64,000 bases of DNA from Lunularia cruciata. Lineage: Eukaryota > Streptophyta > Marchantiopsida > Lunulariales > Lunulariaceae. The DNA lies in assembly GCA_948567375.1 (NCBI GenBank), contig OX419756.1:33272552-33336551 (forward strand), given 5' to 3'. Both the position numbers and the translations under genes were made by a program. The notes beneath the pieces were generated by a model. The model was not told the origin of the DNA. It saw only the letters and a list, made by a program, of their open reading frames with translations, and did no database searches. Shown here in pieces: positions 1 to 9,480 of this stretch (positions within the stretch are counted from its first letter, which is position 1; each line of letters begins with the position of its first letter).

Positions 1-1972
1 GAGCCTAGGCAAGGGCCTAGGGCATCGGACCAATTTGTAACAAATTGGTCCGATGTAAAGTAACTTCTGTCATGTACTTCCCTAATGCTAAAGCTTCAAC
101 CTGTAAGAGAAAGGAGAAGTCACTGCAAGTAATCTGATGTCTAACTCTAATCTGCATGTAACAAGGGCAATCAACAAACACATGATGCTCATCCTCAACT
201 TTGCTCATAATACACAATTTGCAAAGTCGCATGGAGTGCTCTATCTGCTGCCAACGTCCTTGTTCTACTTCTAGTCTATGAGAACTAGTTCTATATTGAG
301 CGATAACATGTCTAAGTGAAGTAGAAATCCTAGCCAAGAGATAATCTTGCTCACAATACACCAACATAGGATTTACAAACTGCTGATAGAACACCATCTT
401 GGTACCGGGTTGCTGCCATAAGTGAAGTAAAAACTGCTCCTTGATCACTTCTCGTAGTGCAATAGGCTCCAACTTCCAATGTCGCTCACAAACATTCCAC
501 CTGGTGGCCCATGCAACCAGATCTGTATACCAACCGACAGATAGAGTGGCACAAAAAGCTTGGTAGGGAAGTCTCTCATGCTCCATGGACCTCACCTTAG
601 TGGCATATGTGATAGCTAAAAACAAAGCTTCAGCCTCAAGAGGCAAAAACCCGGTTTCAGCAAGCAGCAATACATAAGGAGTTTGAGTCCTCACCCCAAG
701 TTCATCACACAAAAACAATTTCTGAACTTTCTCCACCTTTTGCCACCATGTCTTCTTAGTACCTGGACCCCAAATCTGAGCACCATAGAGAACCACCGGC
801 TGCACAAGAGATCTGAACAGCACCTTCTTCAACTCCCATGTGGCAAGGTGAGCAAGTCTAGAGCGATTCATGAGTGAATACAAAGCTCTAAAGCCTGCAT
901 TGATTCTCATCTTCACACACGTAGACCAACTATAGTCATGAGAAAACTCAAGGCCCAAGTACTTGTAAGAAGAAACCTGCTCCAATTGCTGTCCGTCGAA
1001 AGAGAAAGGTGTGACACCTTTAGAACCCACCACCATCACCTTGGACTTGTCAAGGTTCACCTCCATCTTTGTTTGATTGCAAAACAAGAGAAGAGAATCC
1101 AACAACTTCTGTAAACTTTGTGGATTGGGTGAGAGGAGCACTACATCATCCGCATACAGTAGTGCATGTATCATCAAAGAGCCAACTTGTACACCTGTAG
1201 CTCCAGCTTCCATGAGCACCCTCTCTAGATCATCGATGAAGATTCCAAACAATGTTGGGGATAGAGAGCAACCTTGAATCACACCCATTGTGCTAAGGAC
1301 ATCTTGAGAGCTCAAAGATGAAAGTTTCACAACCACCTTCTCATAGAGTCTAGAGATAGCACCAATCAGATCGGCTGAAACACCAACTTCCATGAGTCTC
1401 TCACTTAATGATTTCCTAAGCACCTTATCAAAGGCCTTACTCAAAACTTTCTCAGAATTGAAAAATCCAGATCTCCCTGAGTACTGCTCCAAACTGGACA
1501 AGCTTTACCTTGAAAGAAAGCTCTCAGCATAGCGCTTCTAATGAGACTTCAATCACTCCATTTGTCCAAGTAGTGGCAGAGATACAGTCATTCGAATTGA
1601 TAGTCCAAACCCTAAAATCTGCCCAAGATGACAGAATTCGAATCCTTGTAACTCTCTGCACAGATGTGGGTTTCCAGCATGCTTTATATCAATCGAAAGA
1701 GCTCTTCAAGGCGCATCCAATGCCACAAAAATCACTCAATTTGGACTCTTGGTGATGAAGAAACGAACTCTCAAATATTGAACCTGTGTCAGAAAATTCA
1801 AGTACCCATAACTTTCGCAACAAGGCTCAGAATCGTGCCTTCTTGGTGTCCATGGAAAGCTCTTAGAAAGGCGCTTCAAACGAGACCAAAATCGAAAGGT
1901 TTGGATGAGCAAGTGCTGAGATATGAGTTTTTGAATTTTCGGGAAAATCTCCTCTCTCAAACCTTCGAAAAA
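1..1972 (-). mobile_element. LINE copy L1 (subfamily B, internally deleted)
   Basis: Minus-strand LINE whose 3' tail lies beyond the window start. Positions 1-1450 match the RT and C-terminal half of ORF2; 1451 to about 1972 match the 5' UTR of the full-length B copy at 26774-32450. ORF1, the endonuclease and the N-terminal part of RT are missing, so the 5' UTR is joined directly to RT near position 1450. The right end is placed where similarity to the B 5' end stops, at a run of A. A non-autonomous deletion derivative is the simplest reading. Confidence in identity is high, in the exact right edge moderate. Confidence 0.9.
17..1450 (-). pseudogene. LINE ORF2 fragment (RT and C-terminal Cys/His domain)
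   Basis: Encodes the later RT blocks of an L1-like ORF2: the start of the DFRKAFDKV block, then IQGCSLSPTLFGIFIDDL, the catalytic YADDVVLL, NLDKSKV and YKYLGLEF, then the C-terminal CKLC...HH...C knuckle. Subfamily B marks are ERVLMEAG, LSPNPQ and LLLFCNQ. The frame stays open to about position 1501 only because the fused 5' UTR happens to be open; those extra ~17 residues are not RT. Without APE and the first RT blocks it cannot act alone. Confidence 0.9.
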
Positions 1973-2032
1973 AATCCAAGAACCTCTAGTAGTATTGGAT
2001 ATCACAAATGATGCAACAACAACAACAAACAC

Positions 2033-5000
2033 ATCAACAAACACATGATGCTCATCCTCAACTTTGCTCATAATACACAATTTGCAAAGTCGCATGGAGT
2101 GCTCTATCTGCTGCCAACATCCTTGTTCTACTTCTAGTCTATGAGAACTAGTTCTATATTGAGCGATAACATGTCTCAATGAAGTAGAAATCCTAGCCAA
2201 GAGATAATCTTGCTCACAATACACCAACATAGGATTTACAAACTGCTGATAGAACACCATCTTGGTACCGGGTTGCTGCCATAAGCGAAGTAAAAACTGC
2301 TCCTTGATCACCTCTCGAAGTGCAATAGGCTCCAATCTCCAATGTCGCTCAAAAACATTCCACCTTGTGGCCCATGCAATCAGATCTGTATACCAACCGA
2401 CAGATAGAGTGGCACAAAAAGCTTGGTAGGGAAGTCTCTCATGCTCCATGGACCTCACCTTAGTGGCATATGTGATAGCTAAAAACAAAGCTTCAGCCTC
2501 AAGAGGTAAAAATCCTGTTTCAGCAAGCAAGAATACATAAGGAGTTTGAGTCCTCACCCCAAGTTCATCACACAAAAACAATTTTCTGAACTTTCTCCAC
2601 CTTTTGCCACCATGTCTTCTTAGTACCTGGACCCCAAATCTGAGCACCATAGAGAACCACCGGCTGCACAAGAGATCTGAACAGCACCTTCTTCAACTCT
2701 CATGTGGTGAGGTGAGCAAGTCTACTGCGGTTCATGAGTGAATACAAAGCTCTAAAGCCTGCATTGATTCTCATCTTCACACAAGTAGACCAACTATAGT
2801 CATGAGAAAACTCAAGGCCCAAGTACTTATAAGAAGAAACCTGCTCCAATTGCTGTCCATCAAAAAAGAAAGGTGTGACACCTTTAGAACCCACCACAAT
2901 GACCTTGGACTTGTCAAGGTTCACCTCCATCTTTGTTTGATTGCAAAAGCAAAGTAGAGAATCCAACAGCTTCTGTAAACTCTGTGGATTTGTGGAGAGA
3001 AGCACTACATCATCTGCATAAAGGAGTGCATGTATCATCAAAGAGCCAACCTGTACACCTGTAGCTCCAGCTTCCATGAGTAGACTCTCTAGATCATCGA
3101 TGAAGATTCTGAACAGAGTTGGAGACAGAGAGCAGCCTTGGATCACACCCATTGTGCTAAGGACATCTTGAGAGCTCAAAGATGAAAGTTTCACAATCAC
3201 TTTCTCATAGAGACTAGAGATAGCACCAATCAGATCAGCTGAAACACCCACTTCAATGAGTCTCTCACTTAGAGATTTCCTGAGCACCTTATCAAAGGCC
3301 TTCCTGAAATCAATAAAGGCAACATAGAGAGCTCTCCCAACCCCCTTGGATTTGCACCACAAAACATGAAGTACCAATAGGTGGTCCAAAGTACTAAAGC
3401 CTAATCTGAAACCAGCTTGGCACTTAGCTCGAATTTTGTGCTTTTCAGCCCAAGTGCTCAACCTTGACTCCAAAATTCGACCATACAACTTGGCAAAGAC
3501 ACTACCAACAAGTATGGTACGGTAATTGGTGACAACATCTCTCTGGCCAGACTTGTGAATAGGAACTACCTTCTTGAAGCACCATCTATCCGGAAAGCCA
3601 CACTTGATTGCCTCATTCAAATGAGAAGTGAGTATTGAAATCAGTTGGCTACCGCCCCACTTCAGAAGTTCAACACATAGTCCATCAAGGTCTTCAGCCT
3701 TACCATTGGCCAACTTCTTCAATTGGTACTTGACATCAGCTTCAGAGATGGTGAGAGCAGATCCAAGGCAAGGTGCCATGCTTGGAGCATTTGGGAAAAA
3801 GTACAAATCCTTCACATAGTCACAAAGCTCATTCAGGTCCAGCGATGGAGATGGAGATCTGATGGTTACCTTCTTCCAGAAAGCCTTGGGATTGCTCTTC
3901 AGTTCAGTGCTCAACTCAACTCCTTTGAGTCTCAGAAATGCCCGCTTTTTGCACTTCACTAACTTTCTGTATGAAACAAAGGCTTGATTTTGTGCAATCT
4001 GACCAAGAGATCTATCCATAGCTTTGATCCTTGCCATTTTGCAATCAGCATCATACCATCTATTGCAAGGGAGACCAAGTCTCTTCCTGTGGGAGCCTCT
4101 TGGAAACAAAGAAGTTGATGTAGATTGAAGAAGTTCAATCAATTGATCACTACGTTGTTGAAAATCTGAACTCCACTCCATAGAACTCAATTTCTCTTGG
4201 ATAGCTTGTTGGTACAAGTCTCTCTTGTGAAAATCTAGACGAAGTTTGCCTCTAAAAGCATGGTCTATAGGTAATGTGGTTCTATTGAGGCAAGGAAAAA
4301 GGATGGTACAGGATAGAGGTGCATGGTCTGATTCTGGTTGAGGATCTAAAACAGCAAAATCTGAGACAAGATGGATATCATTAGCTGAAGTGAGCATATA
4401 ATCTATGGTGCTTGATCCACCTGAGGCAAAGCATGTGCTTTTACAAGTTTCTGGAAATTGAGAAAGGCCATTCAACATCTTCAAGCTACAATTGGCACCA
4501 AAGCTCAAAAAGTGCTCACTCATGGAATTGGACATAGGATCTTTGGAAGAGCGTGACCAAGCACTGGAATGGTCTATCAAGCTGTGGAAAGGATCATTCT
4601 CAAGGTCACTCAAGTCAAAGATCTGAGAGGCTTGGATCCTAGCATTGAAATCACCAAGAACAAGGACTGCACCTTTACTTTGAAACTCTAACACATCCTT
4701 CGTCAAGGAATGGAAAGGCTGCATGGTGTTGAGAAGTCCACTTGAATAGATTGGTGATGTCAACGGGGCAAAGTAACAAACAGCAATGAAGCAAGGTGTG
4801 GCAACTCCTCCAATCCTCAGCCAATGGTATTGTCCACTTGAATCTTGACCTATCAAAGAGACTGATTTCTCAAAGCCAAATCTGACTTAAGTAGCAATAC
4901 CTCCAAAGCCCCTTCCTTTGTGTTGTCTCCGCTTGTTCCAGGTTGAACCAACAAGAGTGAATCCTTCAATGTCTTGAATGGTGTTTCCTTCATGTTCCCA

Positions 5001-5114
5001 TGTCTCCACAAGATTGATCAGATGAGCATCATCCCACAAAGGCTTAGCGCTGGAGTACTTGGTATGTGTGAGCCCATGAACATTCCAAAACAGTACTCTA
5101 AAGGTCTGGAATTG
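2033..5114 (-). pseudogene. LINE ORF2 (APE-RT), disrupted
   Basis: An L1-type polyprotein carrying endonuclease motifs GDFN and SDHAPL and RT motifs up to YADDVV. Three lesions are visible. A TAA replaces a Tyr codon in the endonuclease (minus-strand codon at 4887-4889). A TGA replaces a Trp codon at 2700-2702. One extra T near 2580-2592 shifts the frame. The C-terminal Cys/His knuckle is cut by the 3' truncation. The TAA is shared with copies L3 and L5, the other two lesions are private. The frame continues without a break from the UAG that ends ORF1. Confidence 0.9.
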
Positions 5115-5954
5115 CTATGCAATAGCTGACAATTTCTTTTGAGTAATCACAGCTCTATTATCTCTCAAGAATGCAACAAAACCTGCTTGTTGAGCCTCCT
5201 TCACTTTTGCTAATTCTCCCTTCTTTGCTTGCCATTGGAGAGGTGTGAGATCAGGGTCCAACCAGATACGCCGCCCCTTTAGTATAGCTTTGTTCCCCAT
5301 CACTGCATTCCTTTGAGTTTCTGAGCCAAACCTCACCAAAATGCTTCTTGGTTGTGCACCTTGTTGTCCCAATCTATATGCTTGCAAAATTTGAGGATCA
5401 TGGACTCTCAAAGAATCAGCAATAAACTCACACACTATGGCCTTGGTGTCTTCCTTCTCAATCTCAGGCAAACCTGAAATCCTCAAGTTCTTCATTCTCA
5501 CCAATTGGTTCTCCTTCTCAACCTCATGCTCTTGCAAGTAAGAGATTTGAGCCACCTTCGTAGCTTCAGCATATGACTTCATCTTGACCTCTAATGCGTC
5601 AACCATCTCTTGCAGCCCTCCATTTTGTGAAGCAATGTTGGTGGCTTGTGCTCCCAAGGAAGCAACCTTCTCAGTAGCATCCACCATACCCTTGGTGGAG
5701 TCTAACATCAAATTGCTACTCTTCTTGAGTTCTTGGATATCTACGGTGATCGAATTCAGAGATTCTTTCACAGTCAAGACATCAACTCTTACGGTTTGCA
5801 AATCTGCCATAAGAGTGTTCATGCATTGAGACATGGGGGCAAAAAAGCTCTTGAGTTCCTTGTGGAAGTCATTTGCTTTTCTATACATTTCAGCAAGCTG
5901 TTGCTGTTTTGAAGCTATCTCAGCAATGTCTTGCATCATCTTGGAAGCTTCCAT
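5115..5954 (-). CDS. LINE ORF1 protein (coiled coil plus RRM-like)
   Basis: Intact 279-residue ORF1. Residues ~1-130 are rich in heptad-like E/K/L/M/Q and read as a coiled coil. Residues ~150-225 begin VRMKNLRISGLPE and fit the RRM-like core of L1 ORF1 (Transposase_22 type). The last ~55 residues are basic and resemble the L1 C-terminal domain. No CCHC knuckle, unlike most angiosperm L1 ORF1. By family it should be a trimeric RNA-binding chaperone. The ATG is shared by all A copies. Ends in UAG followed by CAAUUC. Nearly identical to the ORF1 of L3 and L4. Confidence 0.88.
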   Translation of the reverse strand: MEASKMMQDIAEIASKQQQLAEMYRKANDFHKELKSFFAPMSQCMNTLMADLQTVRVDVLTVKESLNSITVDIQELKKSSNLMLDSTKGMVDATEKVASLGAQATNIASQNGGLQEMVDALEVKMKSYAEATKVAQISYLQEHEVEKENQLVRMKNLRISGLPEIEKEDTKAIVCEFIADSLRVHDPQILQAYRLGQQGAQPRSILVRFGSETQRNAVMGNKAILKGRRIWLDPDLTPLQWQAKKGELAKVKEAQQAGFVAFLRDNRAVITQKKLSAIA

Positions 5955-7037
5955 TCTAAAATTTCTAACAGATACTATGAGAATGTATCCTCTGGTTCAC
6001 TCACACTCTGTGAACAACAATAGCTCTACACCAAAAATCAACTCCTTTGGACTTGTAAATCAAAAGTTGCAAACTTTTGAATTTGAGTTTTTCCTACATG
6101 AAAATTTTGAAATCCTACAGATTTCGAAAATTCATAACCTTGGCTACAGTACTTGAAAATCTACCATAGATGACTCAATCAAAAGCTCTTGAGAAATTCT
6201 ATCCAATGAATCAAAAATGAACTCATTTGAGCTAATAGACATGAAGTTATGGCCTCTAGAGTTCTATATGGAAACTTCTAAACCTCATTGAATCACAGAA
6301 TTCAAATGCTGATAACTGCAAGCACAGAGCTTCAAATTCTATGAAATGAATTTCAATCAATAGCTCTTGACAAGATGCTTCTAATGGGTCCAAGATCACC
6401 TCATTTGAAGATGTGAGTCCAAAGTTCCAGCCTCTGAAAGTTGCAAATTTGAGCACCACCAACCGCACAAGAACAAAGATTGATGAATTTCGAAACTTCT
6501 TCCACAGAACTCCAACTTCAGCAACCAGGAGTTCAAAAGAAAGCCCTCTCGCAGCTCTTTCCAATGAGTCCAAGATTGAAAGATTTGGACATGGAACCAA
6601 AAAGTTACAAGGTGTTGAAAATTGAGCTCAAACCCTAAAATCTCCGAGAGATGGCAGAATTCGAATCTTCATAACTTTCTTTGTGTATGTGCTCTGCAAG
6701 CCAGCGTAGTATCAATCGAAAGAGCTTCCAAAGGCGCCTCTAATGCCACAAAAATCACTCCATTTGGACACCATATGATGAAGATTCGAACTCTCAAGTC
6801 TAGCTCCTGTGTCAGAAATTCCAATCACTCATAACGTTTCGCACAAAGCTCAGAATGACACAATCTTGGTGGCTATGGAAAGGTCTTGGCAAGGCGCTTC
6901 GAACGAGACCAAAACCGCAACGTTTGGACATGTAGGTAGGGAGATATGGCTTCTCAAACTTTCGGGACTCCTCTACTCTCAAACTTTCGAAACTCCACTA
7001 CAAGTTGTGGGATGCAACATACATGGATGTAAGTTCG

Positions 7038-7561
7038 AATAAGCGAAGTAAAAACTGCTCCTTGATCACCTCTCGAAGTGCAATAGGCTCCAATCTCCAA
7101 TGTCGCTCAGAAACATTCCACCTTGTGGCCCATGCAATCAGATCTGTATACCAACCGACAGATAGAGTGGCACAAAAAGCTTGGTAGGGAAGTCTCTCAT
7201 GCTCCATGGACCTCACCTTAGTGGCATATGTGATAGCTAAAAACAAAGCTTCAGCCTCAAGAGGTAAAAATCCTGTTTCAGCAAGCAAGAATACATAAGG
7301 AGTTTGAGTCCTCACCCCAAGTTCATCACACAAAAACAATTTCTGAACTTTTTCCACCTTTTGCCACCATTTCTTCTTAGTACCTGGACCCCAAATCTAA
7401 GCACCATAGAGAACCACCGGCTGCACAAGAGATCTGAACAGCACCTTCTTCAACTCCCATGTGGTGAGGTGAGCAAGTCTACTGCGGTTCATGAGTGAAT
7501 ACAAAGCTCTAAAGCCTGCATTGATTCTCATCTTCACACAAGTAGACCAACTATAGTCATG
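7038..7561 (-). mobile_element. LINE ORF2 internal fragment
   Basis: A 0.5-kb minus-strand piece of A-type ORF2 (late RT to thumb) with neither 5' nor 3' end. It matches about 2285-2815 of L2. It has an extra stop (TGG to TAG in the QIWGPG region near 7399). It lies between the 5' ends of L2 and L3, which point away from each other. The 34 bases at 7004-7037 on its left are unassigned. Probably a remnant of an older copy or repair filler. Confidence 0.85.
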
Positions 7562-7661
7562 GAGTAGCAAGTGGAGTTCTCTAAGTGGAGTAGCAAGTGG
7601 AGTTTCGAAAGTTTGAGAGGAGAGGAGTCCCGAAAGTTTGAGAAGCCATATCTCCCTACAT

Positions 7662-8640
7662 ACATGTCCAAACGTTGCGGTTTTGGTCTCGTTCGAAGCG
7701 CCTTGCCAAGACCTTTCCATAGCCACCAAGATTGTGTCATTCTGAGCTTTGAGCGAAACGTTATGAGTGATTGAAATTTCTGACACAGGAGCTAGACTTG
7801 AGAGTTCGAATCTTCATCATATGGTGTCCAAATGGAGTGATTTTTGTGGCATTAGAAGCGCCTTTGGAAGCTCTTTCGATTGATACTACCCTGGCTTGCA
7901 GAGCACATACAAAAAGAAAGTTATGAAGATTCAAATTCTGCCATCTCTCGGAGATTTTAGGGTTTGAGCTCAATTCTCAACACCTTGTAACTTTTTGGTT
8001 CCATGTCCAAATCTTTCAATCTTGGACTCATTGGAAAGAGCTGTGAGAGTGCTTTCTTTTGAACTCCTGGTTGCTGAAGTTGGACTTCTGTGGAAGAAGT
8101 TTCGAAATTCATCAATCTGTGTTCTTGTGCGGTTGGTGGTGCTCAAATCTGCAACTTTCAGAGGCTGGAACTTTGGACTCACATCTTCAAATGAGGTGAT
8201 CTTGGACTCATTAGAAGCATCTTGTCAAGAGCTATTGATTGAAATTCATTTCATAGAATTTGAAGCTTTGTGCTTGCAGTTATGAGCATTTGAATTCTTT
8301 GATTCAATGAGGTTTAGAAGTTTCCATAGAGAACTCTAGAGGCCATAACTTCATGTCTATTGGCTCAAATGAGTTCAATTTTGATTCATTGGATAGAATT
8401 TCTCAAGAGCTTTTGATTGAGTCATCTATTGTAGATTTTAAAGAACTGTAGCCAAGGTTATGAATTTTCGAAATCTGTAGGATTTCAAAATTTTCATGTA
8501 GGAAAAACTCAAATTCAAAAGTTTGCAACTTTTGATTTACAAGTCCAAAGGAGTTGAGTTTTGGTGTAGAGCTATTGGTGTTCACAGAGTGTGAGTGAAC
8601 CAGAGGATAAATTCTCATAGTATCTGTTAGAAATTTTAGA
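7662..8640 (+). repeat. Degenerate ~180-bp tandem monomers forming the LINE-A 5' UTR
   Basis: A recurring core of the form TCCAAATGGAGTGAT, followed by a CATTAGAAG-like and a GAGCTTTTGATTGA-like block, starts at 7667, 7827, 8006, 8186, 8365 and 8544. Spacings are 160, 179, 180, 179 and 179 bp. Each core is preceded by an AACTTT-type block. Monomers are diverged from one another but the phase is kept. Monomeric 5' UTRs act as promoters in some mammalian L1 families; promoter activity here is inference. Confidence 0.85.
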
Positions 8641-9480
8641 ATGGAAGCTTCCAAGATGATGCAAGACATTGCTGAGATAGCTTCAAAACAGCAACAGCTT
8701 GCTGAAATGTATAGAAAAGCAAATGACTTCCACAAGGAACTCAAGAGCTTTTTTGCCCCCATGTCTCAATGCATGAACACTCTTATGGCAGATTTGCAAA
8801 CCGTAAGAGTTGATGTCTTGACTGTGAAAGAATCTCTGAATTCGATCACCGTAGATATCCAAGAACTCAAGAAGAGTAGCAATTTGATGTTAGACTCCAC
8901 CAAGGGTATGGTGGATGCTACTGAGAAGGTTGCTTCCTTGGGAGCACAAGCCACCAACATTGCTTCACAAAATGGAGGGCTGCAAGAGATGGTTGACACA
9001 TTAGAGGTCAAGATGAAGTCATATGCTGAAGCTACGAAGGTGGCTCAAATCTCTTACTTGCAAGAGCATGAGGTTGAGAAGGAGAACCAATTGGTGAGAA
9101 TGAAGAACTTGAGGATTTCAGGTTTGCCTGAGATTGAGAAGGAAGACACCAAGGCCATAGTGTGTGAGTTTATTGCTGATTCTTTGAGAGTCCATGATCC
9201 TCAAATTTTGCAAGCATATAGATTGGGACAACAAGGTGCACAACCAAGAAGCATTTTGGTGAGGTTTGGCTCAGAAACTCAAAGGAATACAGTGATGGGG
9301 AACAAAGCTATACTAAAGGGGCGGCGTATCTGGTTGGACCCTGATCTCACACCTCTCCAATGGCAAGCAAAGAAGGGAGAATTAGCAAAAGTGAAGGAGG
9401 CTCAACAAGCAGGTTTTGTTGCATTCTTGAGAGATAATAGAGCTGTGATTACTCAAAAGAAATTGTCAGCTATTGCATAG
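8641..9480 (+). CDS. LINE ORF1 protein (coiled coil plus RRM-like)
   Basis: Intact 279-residue A-type ORF1 with the same architecture as the copy at 5115-5954: coiled coil ~1-130, RRM-like start VRMKNLRISGLPE at ~152, basic C-terminus. It differs by isolated substitutions (VDTLEVK for VDALEVK, QRNTVMG for QRNAVMG). The stop is UAG at 9478-9480; the next codons CAA TTC CAG ACC run in the same frame into ORF2 with no AUG before the APE motif WNVHG. Confidence 0.9.
   Translation: MEASKMMQDIAEIASKQQQLAEMYRKANDFHKELKSFFAPMSQCMNTLMADLQTVRVDVLTVKESLNSITVDIQELKKSSNLMLDSTKGMVDATEKVASLGAQATNIASQNGGLQEMVDTLEVKMKSYAEATKVAQISYLQEHEVEKENQLVRMKNLRISGLPEIEKEDTKAIVCEFIADSLRVHDPQILQAYRLGQQGAQPRSILVRFGSETQRNTVMGNKAILKGRRIWLDPDLTPLQWQAKKGELAKVKEAQQAGFVAFLRDNRAVITQKKLSAIA

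Larger units (their letters stand above)
2020..7003 (-). mobile_element. LINE copy L2 (subfamily A, nearly full length, 3'-truncated)
   Basis: Minus-strand A copy with 5' UTR (5955-7003, ~180-bp monomers), ORF1 (5115-5954) and ORF2 (from 5114 down). The 5' end is the shared GTAGTGGAGTTTCGAAAG start. The 3' end is abnormal: ORF2 stops about 180 bp short and runs into a (CAA)n tract at 2018-2032, the reverse complement of a (TTG)n tail, so both terminal hairpins are absent. Between L1 and L2 (1973-2017) is a short stretch I cannot assign. Confidence 0.92.

Noticed and set aside
683-877. A 64-codon plus-strand frame that recurs opposite every LINE ORF2 copy
   Set aside because: It lies antisense to conserved RT-thumb coding sequence and repeats only because ORF2 repeats. 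No start context or independent conservation is seen.
1440-1510. Splicing as the cause of the L1 5' UTR-RT junction
   Set aside because: The deleted interval in L7 does not start with GT at the joint and two extra bases are present, so a spliced RNA template is not supported.
5584-5829. 81-codon frames antisense to LINE ORF1 (also at 8766, 16167 and 19694)
   Set aside because: Shadow of the coiled-coil coding strand; changes track ORF1 codon changes.
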